A DNA stretch of 64,000 nucleotides from Eumeta japonica (taxonomy: Eukaryota; Arthropoda; Insecta; Lepidoptera; Psychidae): contig BGZK01002069.1 of NCBI GenBank assembly GCA_005406025.1, positions 17,820-81,819 of the forward strand, in the 5' to 3' direction. Positions 56,187 to 64,000 of the stretch are shown in pieces. Position 1 is the stretch's first letter. Each line of letters begins with the position of its first letter. Position numbers and translations under genes: made by a program. The notes below the pieces were generated by a model. The model did not search any database, was not told the origin of the DNA, and worked only from the letters and a program-made list of their open reading frames with translations.

Positions 56187-56198
56187 AATAGGCTGATG

Positions 56199-57790
56199 TA
56201 ATAAATCTATAAATTGAATGTCTTTAATGGTTAGATTGGCTCAAAAACGCCATAGTGTCCCGCAGGCTGAGCCAGATAAAGGGAGGTTCGGACATCTTCA
56301 AGAGGGAGGCTGTAAGAGTCCTTATGGAAACCACGTCGTCCGGGAAAGAAACGGATGTGAAAAGGGGCAGGAGCCGGGACTCCGATATGCTCGTCCAAAA
56401 GTCCTCGACGCATAAAGGCGGGAACGATTGGGGAGTTCCATAGACGAAGCATCGCAGACGTCCAGGGAAGCTAGAAAGAATACCCCAATATAGTCGCGAT
56501 AGAAACACCGGAAGGGGCGAGGACCGCCGCTCAACAGATGATGGTGCATTCGTCTCCCTTCAGGCGGTGGGAGAATTTGCAGGGCGGGCCAGTCTCCGTG
56601 AGCACATAAGAGCGTCTAGACTCCTCCGCAAGAAAAATAAACTGTTACGAAATCCCGCGACTTAACCCCGCACGAGTTATGACTGCCAAAGGAACACCCT
56701 CAGCCCTCCATACACAGGATGGCCTCCACAATAAATAAATGGCATTGGAAAGCAAAACCGAGCTGGAGAAACTCACTAACATTAAAGACGGTGAAAGAGG
56801 CGGTCGTCAGCAAACTGTCGGCCATTAGAAACTAGCCCTCGAATAGAGGAATCTCGCTCAGAAATGCGGCGGAACTGAAGCGAGAAAAGGCAACGAGGGC
56901 CCAGGATATTTCGGCTCTGGAACGGCAACAAAGGCAAAACACAGAGCTGCAACTGAATAAATGCCTGGATCTGGCCTCAAAATGGACGACATCAAAAAGA
57001 GGTTCAGTCAACGCAGAAACGTTCTAGGCTTCTGTGACGTCTCAGAAACCCTAGATCGGTTCAGAAAGCCGTCGAACAGCCCATGTGCCAAAATGACTTA
57101 TTGGCGGTAGCTGCGCTGCCTGCAGCATCTGCGAAAAGAAACCCGCTCCCTCAATGCCGATCAGCACACATTCATAATGACTTCAGACGAAAAGCAGATA
57201 CCGCGGACCAGGTAACGGAGAAAGTTAGAACCGTGGTTGATGCGAGAGAAGAATAGGAGTGTGTCGACCGACTGAAGACGCGGGACCAGAAAGTCATTAT
57301 AAGTTGTCCTACGAAAACAAATTTAGAAAAGGTGAGAGGGCAGCTTAATGCAACAAGGGCTGAAAATCAAGGTGGCTACCGAAAGCTGCCATTGGTGTGA
57401 TCAGGGACGTCCGAAAAGACAATACGGACGAGGGGCATCATTGAGTCCATAAAGATTCAAAACAGACATGTCACCGCCGGCCTCGACTGGGGTGGTGTAA
57501 CAGTTAAGGTTCGGTTCCGTAGGAGAGCAAAATGACCTCGAATACCATCCTGTACTAGAGGTCTCCTCGAGCTATGGTGTCGACTTACCGACGCGTGTAA
57601 TGTGTGTATGTGAGGGCTACAAAGGCGACCCGTGTGGGACCAGTCACCCCTGGTGCAGTGCCCGCAGTACCTAGGATTCAGCCACACACGAAAATATTAC
57701 ACGGGTACGGCCGAAAATGCGCACTGTGGAGGGACCAAGGGTTCCACGCGTGAAAACGCCTAAATGGAGAGCCCCAAATGTGTTAACGTG
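56199..57790 (+). pseudogene. Second R1-clade copy, ORF1 only
   Basis: A second, older gag-like region. It includes DIFKREAVRVLMETTSSGKE (56298), Lys/Arg/Glu-rich coiled stretches (56800-57000), and a tail (TSHPWCSARST and PKMRTVEGPRVPRVKTPKW, about 57630-57770). This tail aligns block by block with 51740-52040 of the first copy, though the Cys knuckles are eroded. Almost every 60-100 bases a stop or shift occurs. No ORF2 follows; sequence after 57790 is AT-rich and belongs to the P-like gene region. Confidence 0.65.
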
Positions 57791-58176
57791 TTAATGTGTA
57801 AATAAATTGATCTAATTATTTGTACTCCTAATAGCATTATATATAATATATACATCACAACTAAATTTTGGCTCTAGCTAATTCGTCTCCAATTACAGAA
57901 TTACATGAATCTTAGAGTCATAGCTTAGACTTTAAGGTGGACTACTAACGTAACACAGACTAAAATAACAATCAAAATCCATTCATTGATTTTTGCATGA
58001 TTTGAAATCAGACAGACAGACAGATAGTAATTTTAAAACCATTCTTTTGTGTTCAGATACCCGTATATAATTGATCTCAATAAGTTTTAACAATATATCT
58101 AACAGACAACTCTGTTACAGTACACATATAATATTGAAATTCAATATACAAATATATTTCACCATAACTATTTCAG
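57791..58176 (+). other. AT-rich intron-like segment of the P-like gene
   Basis: Contains a short GACAGACAGACAGATAG run (58009-58026). Ends in the acceptor ACTATTTCAG at 58167-58176. Confidence 0.35.
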
Positions 58177-60010
58177 GGTGTCAATGTCATGAAGTTAAAA
58201 AGAGAGAATTGATAAGGGAATTAAAAAATATTAAAATTAAGGTAAGGCACACCTTAATACAAAAAGCTAGTTTTGAAGATAGATTGAAGAGAGCAAAAAA
58301 GTACATTCAGGAAAAAGGTTTTTGTCTGATGAAACACCATTAATACTGCAATACAAAATTATATTTTTGAATATGTAAGAGAAATTCATAAAATCAGCTA
58401 GAGGACGTCGTTTCACTTTAGACGAGAAAATTCTGGCACTCGCTATATATGTATAAACTAAGTCCAAAAGCATATAGGCTCCTCCACAAACTTTTTATTT
58501 TACTTCATCAAGACTATAAATGCCATGTTGCAAAGCATTTAAACCAGGCATAAAAAAATAATCATGAACCACCTAAAAGAAAGGGTTTCTACTTTAAGAC
58601 ATGAAACACATAAAATCTGTTGTTTAATATTTGATTAGATGAAAATCATGCTTCAAATTCATTACAAAACAAAGGAAGATGAAATTGTAAGTTTTGTAGA
58701 TAATGGAATAGATAAATTTCAATAATTTGCAGACCATGCCCTAGTTTTATGGTCAGAGATGTTATTAGGAAATATAAACAAGCAATAAGCTATAGTTTTC
58801 CCTCTGGTATTACAAAAGCAGCAGATATAGCACTACAAATTAAAAGCGTTATCAGTGCTCTTCAGTCTATTGGATTAATAATATTTATAACCGTCTGTAA
58901 TCAAAGCCAGACTAACAGATCAGCAGTAAAATATTAGAGGAGAAAACAAGACAGTTGTATGCTTCTAGAAATATAGAATGGAGAAATAAAAACGTATTCT
59001 TTACTGTTAATGATAATGATATTATTTCGCTATAACATCCTCGACATTTATTAAAGGAATCCGAATTAATTTATTACAGAAAAAATTACATTATACCACT
59101 AATAACATCCCAAAAGTACCCAAATGGGAACATATAATAAAATGTTTTCAAGGAACCCCACCTCTTCAAAGGTTGAGGTTTGCAGAAAAATTTACAACTC
59201 GATACATTTAAAAAAATCGTATGCGTGTTAAATATACAGCCCAAGTATTTAGTAGAACAGTTGGAAAAACTATGGGATGTCTAACAGATGTGTAACACAT
59301 TTTTCATGGCACAACTTAATGTATTTTAGTAGCATATAATAATGTATTTCTTTATTATATGTTACTTTCTTTTTCTGAATCAAAAATAGAAATTAATAAC
59401 TTTTTTTGTCTTTTTTCACAATTTAAAAGTGCTTCTTTCAGAAACAGCACAAACTGCAGAATCGTTAATGTTCATGGATAATTTATCTGATTCAGTTAAT
59501 GGAAGTTCTACAGGAATAAAAAGAGAAAAATATATCGTACTCCTGTGACTCCAATTTCAGTCCATCATCGATTATGGAATACAATTTTACCTATTTTGAA
59601 ATCAATGAAATTTTTGAACAAGAAAGGTAAATTTAAAAAAGTACCTTCAAACCATAGTTGGGTTAAAACAATAGATGGAATAAAAATAACATTAAATAGG
59701 TTGGAGAGGCAATAACAAATTAGTCGGTCTTATTGAAGACTTTTAATCAAAATCCCATGGAATTTTTTTTTTGCGTGTGTTAGGAGTCATAGATTTTGCA
59801 ATAATATGCCAAACACTATGTCACGTAATATGCCAAACACTATGGCCTTCGAAGCAGCATTTAAAACATTAATGCTTAAAAATTTTCTTACCCCAAATCA
59901 ACAGGATATAACTACAAAAATACATTGTCATGTTTGCAGTCTTTGATATATCATTTCTTTTCGGAAGAAGAAACAGAAATTCCATTGCAGAAATTTAAAA
60001 TATACTCTTT
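58177..60010 (+). pseudogene. P-element-like (THAP9-type) transposase, broken
   Basis: Begins with a Lys-rich coiled region (REAL order: RELIRELKNIKIKVRHTLIQ, then FEDRLKRAKKYIQEKGF). It continues across frames with HKICCLIFDEM-like wording, HYKTKEDEIVSFVDNG, FADHALVL, RDVIRKYKQAISYSFPSGIT, IALQIKSVISALQSIGLII and TVCNQSQTN. Later come RHLLKESELIYY, NIQPKYLVEQLEKLW, TAESLMFMDNLSDSVNGSS (about 59455) and the NQDPLENFF-type block read as IKIPWNFFFACVRSH (about 59750). This is the P transposase order. Where the family has Asp-Pro-Pro-His the sequence reads stop-His-Pro-Arg-His, so a catalytic Asp is lost. Many stops; dead. Confidence 0.82.
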
Positions 60011-60467
60011 AGAGTTTGAAACTAATATTAGTTTATTACATCCTATTCAAAATCAGTTTTAGGAGGAAAGGTGCAAAGTAAAGCATTTCAAAATTGTCAA
60101 ATATGTATTCAAAATTATTATCTACTGGAGAAGAGTTTAATAATTATATTGCAGCTCGAGTTTGCTGATGCAACTTGGTTAAGTTATCCCAGTTACAGAA
60201 GCTTTTTGTTGAAATTGAGTGTATCACATTTATTATTTTAGAGAATGAAGATCATAAGAAAAAATTGGTGATTTCATAAAACTATAATATACAAATTTAG
60301 CCTTCAAGAAATTAAATGTGAAAATTACACCATAGTAAAATTATGAATTCTTAGTTAATTTTAGTTTCCAATTTTTATTAATATATGGTGTAAGAAAGTA
60401 AACTAGATTCTGAGTGAAAAAGCAATAAATTTTGATGACAATGATAAAAAAACAAAGCTAATATTTA
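60011..60467 (+). other. Tail region of the P-like element
   Basis: AT-rich, with eroded frames that could be the last part of the transposase or its 3' UTR. The end of the element is not found. Confidence 0.3.
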
Positions 60468-60575
60468 ATTCAATAAAAATAAAATATTAATGGTGGTAGC
60501 AATCCGCCTCAGTTTTGCTTGGATAGCAATAAGTATTGTATAGTAAATTGGATTATGCTACTGTCATTGTCCACC
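60468..60575. repeat. Repeat copy A (partner at 63894-64000)
   Basis: TTAATTCAATAAA, then TGGTAGCAATCCGCCTCAG, TTGCTTGGATAGCAATAAG and GTATTGTATAGTAAATTGG recur at the right edge of the window with only two substitutions and a one-base indel. Confidence 0.9.
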
Positions 60576-60782
60576 CACAATCTTCAAATCAAAATCATCT
60601 CATTGCTGAGCATTCTACATCAGATGTGGTTTAGTTTAATTTTACCAATTAATTTTTATTTAAAACAGGGGCTATTGATTTTATAGTTTCATTTTGATCA
60701 AATAAAAGCGCTTTAATATTCGTAATTCTAGGAACTTGTTTACAACACCTGTTAATTTCATTTATTACACAATATTAAACTA

Positions 60783-61180
60783 ATGTGGGAATCAGGAAAT
60801 AACTGCATGGGGTCTGGTTGTTTTATGAATAGGAAAAGTGTTACGACAACGAGTTTGAATATCCATAATGGTGTTTTGGTTATCATGCTTATGTATGGTA
60901 ATGAATGTGCTTGCGGAAGAAAAAAATTAGAGAGTAGAATCAAGGCGGTGGAGATGCGATATCTGCGTAATATGTGTGGAATGTCTTTGAAAATAAATGT
61001 AGTAATAGAGCGGAGTTGTTTGAATGAAAATATAGTAGTGGGAGTAAAAAGCTACGTTGCGGTTATTTCGTCATCTGGGTAGGACGAATGTAAGACAGAC
61101 AAATAAAACAAGTGAATGTGTTTGATGGAAGGGTCGACAAAGGTCACGTTAGAAAATCGTAAGCTTACCGAATTAAGCTA
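60783..61180 (+). pseudogene. RTE-type LINE fragment, reverse-transcriptase C-terminus
   Basis: Open 60783-61082: ECACGRKKLESRIKAVEMRY, then LRNMCGMSLKINVVIERSCL. The block ESRIxAVEMRxLRxMCGxxxxxxxxxxxxRExC is the region after the polymerase domain in an RTE-like LINE family very common in moths and butterflies. Downstream, about 61090-61170, eroded QTNKTSECV and VDKGHVRKS words match the next conserved part. 5' and 3' ends are missing. Confidence 0.68.
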
Positions 61181-61391
61181 TATAAAATGCAAATAATCAT
61201 AAGTTTCAATAATAGTATTAATAGTACCCTCAAAAGAAATATTTTAAATGTTACTAAACACTACACTTTTAAATACAAGTTGGAACACATTTTTATTGAA
61301 ATCCGTTAAAACGTTTCCAGTATATTACAGCAGTGTTTTGCATTTGACATAAGGAACTATTATCTGTTTTACATTTCAGATGTTCATATGA
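61181..61391. other. Spacer before piggyBac element 2
   Basis: AT-rich, no feature recognised. Confidence 0.3.
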
Positions 61392-63897
61392 TTAACACGT
61401 TAAACGCCGATAGAAAAAATAAAAATCGTAAAATACTTTGGTCGTAATTTGTTTATTATGTTACGATACGTATAGAAAATAAGTTTTATTCAATTCTGTA
61501 CATGGGTTACATAGTTACAGTCAAATACATAGCTGAGGTCACCGGTGCACCCCATGGCGCACAAATACAGAAAATATATTTTCCGGTACCCGGCGCCGCG
61601 CCGTACCGCCGGCCACCCGCTACACCAGTAGTGCTCGCGGTGATAGAACGTGTGTTACTAGATCAATTACGTTCCTACTATCTTAGCTGTCATCATTTTC
61701 TTATTGAATAGTTAATGTGCGAGCCTTTAGATATGGATTTAGCTATGGAGGACTTCCAATTTACGCAGGATGAATGGAAGCAAATCAACGCGTTAGAAAT
61801 TTCTTTTCGATCGCTTCTATAAACAATGACGCCTCGTAGAATCGGATAGTGAACCCATGCAATTACCGAAAAGAAAAGACGTTTGGTTATCGCAAGTGAT
61901 AGTGATAGTGACAGTGAGTCGGCTGAAAATTTTGTTGCCGCCAATATATCGCAAAATGACCGTATTTCCTCAAAATGGTCGAGGCCAAAAGACGACAGCC
62001 ATCAGTGATTCCTTTCACCGAGTTCGAGGGTATGAAACCTCCATATTCTAATTTGCTGAAAGAAGCTGGCCCTGACCAGTATTATGATCTATTGGTGCCT
62101 GAAGAAATTCTTGAAATGATTGCTGAGCAGACAAATTTGTTCGCAAGTCAAACATCACAGCCAGGCAAACAAAGCCTGGATCAAGGTCTCATTCATGGAA
62201 GCCAACAAACAAGACAGAAATAAAACAGTTTCTTGGGCTGGTCTTGTTTATGGGCGTAGTAAAGCTGCCGAAATTAGCTTATTATTGGAGCAAAGACAAG
62301 ATACTTGGACAAACTTTTCCAGCCACCGTTATGAGTAGGAACCGCTTCGAGTTACTACTGCAATACCTACACTTTAGCGACAATTTATCTGTCGACAGAA
62401 ACGATCGTATTGCCAAAATAAGACCTTTAATCGATGCTCTCAATGCTACTTTCCAGAAATATTATTCGCCTAAAGAAGATGTTTGTGTGGATGAAAGCCA
62501 AGTACCTTTCAGAGGTCGAATAATATTCAGGCAATACAATAAAAGTAAGCGACACAAGTATGGCATGAAGCTATTTAAGTTATGTACTGTTCCCGGATAT
62601 ACTTGCAAACTTAATTTGTATAGTGGGAAAACATTGACGCAATAAATACTACGCCAACAAATGTGGTGATGGCACTATGTGAAAATATATTTGACAAAGG
62701 ACACGCTAGCAACTGATAATTGGTACACTAGCTTGCAACTGGCTTATCGGTTATGGAGAAGCAAACCCATTTAATTGGCACATTGCGAAAAAACAGAAGA
62801 GGATTGCCTAAGGCTGTTGTTGATTCGAAACTGCAAAAGGTGAAACAATGGCTATGGAGAATGAAGATGGAGTAACAGTGCTTAAATGGAAAGATAAGAG
62901 GACGTGCTTATGCTGTCGACAAAGCATTCCGACAAAATTGCTGTGGTGGTGAAAAAGGCAAACAGATTCGTAAACCAAAAGTTATTTTGGATTATAATAA
63001 ATCGAAAGGGTCTGTAGACATGAGTGACCAGATGGGTGCCTATTCTTCGCCATTGCGGAAAACCGTAAAATGGTATAGAAATTGGCAATAGAACTACTTC
63101 TAAATACGGCAGTTGTAAATGCTTGGGTCATGTACAATGAAAATAAGCAGAGCAAATCTTCAATTGTCGACTTTAGAGGAGGCTCTCATAAATTATTTGA
63201 CTCGGCCAGCAGATTCCCAAAAATAATTATCAATGAAAGACCTAAAAGACTCAAGCATGTTCTAAAATTAAAGGAAGGAAAAGTAAGAGACACGTCGTTT
63301 TTGCGTGCAATGTTATAAAGATTCAGTACAGGAATTTGGTCGTAAAGTAGCTAAGAATAAAGCTAAGAAAGTGAGTACGTACTGTGTGCAATGTAAGGGG
63401 AGCCTCACTTTTGTCTAAAATGTTTCAATTATGTCCATCGCTAATATGTTGATGCTATAAAGGGTTTCTTATCTCATCTTTTACAGCATGTTTTGTCAAA
63501 TATTATGGCTAATTATTTATATTTCTAATGGTTGTTTGTAATTATGCTTACTAATGAGAACTTTATTTTATTTTTCAGTAAAACTGATTTTATGACTGCT
63601 AATTTTCGTTTAAATAATAAAGACTAATTTGAATTATATATCCTGAATTTTTATTTTGGTTACTTTTTCGCTATCTTTCATTTTTTCAATTCCTTACAAG
63701 GTATGTTTGTCCCACTGCGCAGTATAGTTCTACAGCGCCGTGCCGGTCACGGAGTACGAATAAAGTAACAGTCAGTATGGCCGGCGGCGAGAAAAGTAGT
63801 TTGAATATGACTATACGTTGAGGTCACCGGTGACCCCATGGCGCTATGATAGGGAAGGGTGAGGTCACCGGTGACCCCATGGCGTTTAGCGTGTTAA
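61392..63897 (+). mobile_element. piggyBac-type element 2, both ends present
   Basis: TTAA at 61392-61395 and 63894-63897 flanks 61396-63893 (2498 bp). The left end reads CACGTTAAACGCC; the right end, in reverse, reads CACGCTAAACGCC (12 of 13). Inside, GAGGTCACCGGTG is found at 61535 on the left and twice on the right (63820 and 63861), each followed within a few bases by CCCCATGGCG. The transposase gene occupies the plus strand. TTAA duplications are diagnostic of the piggyBac superfamily. Confidence 0.9.
61715..63444 (+). pseudogene. piggyBac transposase 2, lightly broken
   Basis: ATG at 61715 opens MCEPLDMDLAMEDFQFTQDE; an acidic SDSDSDSESAENF stretch follows in another frame (about 61895). 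Core blocks: IPFTEFEGMKPPYSNLL, KQFLGLVLFMGVVKLPKLAY, VMSRNRFELLLQYLHFSDNL and DVCVDESQVPFRGRIIFRQY (catalytic Asp, about 62486). Then YNKSKRHKYGMKLFKLC, LATDNWYTSLQLAYRL (second Asp, about 62715), VILDYNKSKGSVDMSDQMGA (further Asp pair, about 63015) and KWYRKLAIELLL. The C-terminal Cys domain (CYKDSVQEF, YCVQCKG, CFNYVHR) ends at 63442-63444. Perhaps six to eight indels or stops break it; the youngest-looking transposase in the window. Confidence 0.9.
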
Positions 63898-64000
63898 TTC
63901 AATAAAATAAAATATTAATGTTGGTAGCAATCCGCCTCAGTTTTGCTTGGATAGCAATAAGTATTGTATAGTAAATTGGATTATGATACTGTCATTGTCC
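63894..64000. repeat. Repeat copy B (partner at 60468-60575)
   Basis: Starts exactly at the right TTAA of piggyBac element 2 and runs to the window edge, nearly identical to 60468-60575 in the same orientation. Confidence 0.9.

Larger units (their letters stand above)
51264..56198 (+). mobile_element. R1-clade non-LTR retrotransposon with 12-bp duplication
   Basis: GC-rich block with the ORF1-ORF2 order of R1-clade elements. AATAGGCTGATG occurs at 51264-51275, just before the GC-rich element begins, and at 56187-56198, just after its A-rich tail. This is most simply the target site duplication, giving an insert of 51276-56186 (about 4.9 kb). ORF1 is short, so the copy is 5'-truncated. An A-rich purine tail (55780-56070) precedes the 3' end. 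It is inserted away from 28S rDNA and seemingly inside the P-like gene. Confidence 0.7.

Overview
The window is insect nuclear DNA, most probably from a moth or butterfly. The background is AT-rich. Genes are split by GT-AG introns, coding exons are GC-rich islands, and many transposons of insect families are present. The dispersed repeat at about 10.1-10.7 kb has the wording of a very common lepidopteran repeat, and the first gene encodes an 18-residue-motif cuticle protein of a type common in Lepidoptera. Nothing here is bacterial: there are no operons, CRISPR arrays or rRNA genes, and I saw no tRNA.

Region by region. (1) 0.15-1.2 kb: the last exon and 3' UTR of a cuticular protein gene whose first exon lies upstream of the window. 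(2) 1.2-4.9 kb: intergenic, with a fold-back element (1.86-2.50 kb) and a decayed piggyBac transposase tail on the minus strand. (3) 4.95-32.05 kb: one pickpocket-like DEG/ENaC sodium channel gene on the plus strand. I rebuilt it as 13 coding exons that keep a single reading frame across every junction, about 524-542 residues, with the N-terminal His-Gly motif, both membrane helices, the cysteine-rich loop and the Gly-x-Ser filter. Intron 10 holds three DNA transposons: a 231-bp hAT MITE with an 8-bp target duplication, an element carrying a THAP exon, and a 3.7-kb decayed hAT element with an exact 8-bp target duplication. (4) 32-38 kb: AT-rich spacer with a near-perfect hairpin and a tandem array of a 750-800 bp unit. 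(5) 38.9-46.3 kb: a graveyard of hAT, Jockey ORF2 (itself interrupted), Jockey ORF1, MADF-type, Mutator-like and piggyBac genes, all on the plus strand. (6) 48.5-60.1 kb: a nested set. A long-terminal-inverted-repeat element abuts a THAP exon, and a P-element-like (THAP9-type) transposase gene appears split by an R1-clade retrotransposon flanked by a 12-bp duplication, with a second R1 ORF1 fragment behind it. (7) 60.5-64 kb: an RTE-type LINE fragment and a piggyBac element (61396-63893) with TTAA at both ends and matching termini, followed by a second copy of a sequence already present at 60.47 kb.

The host genes are therefore two: a structural cuticle protein and a cation channel subunit. 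Everything else with coding character looks like mobile DNA, mostly broken. Short, nearly perfect hairpins (12947, 28396, 32841 and 46180, with a weaker one at 9855) are the most unusual small-scale signal. I found no clearly new gene system; the best candidates for new description are the long-TIR element with its own ORF, the THAP-exon element and the exon-like insert inside Jockey.
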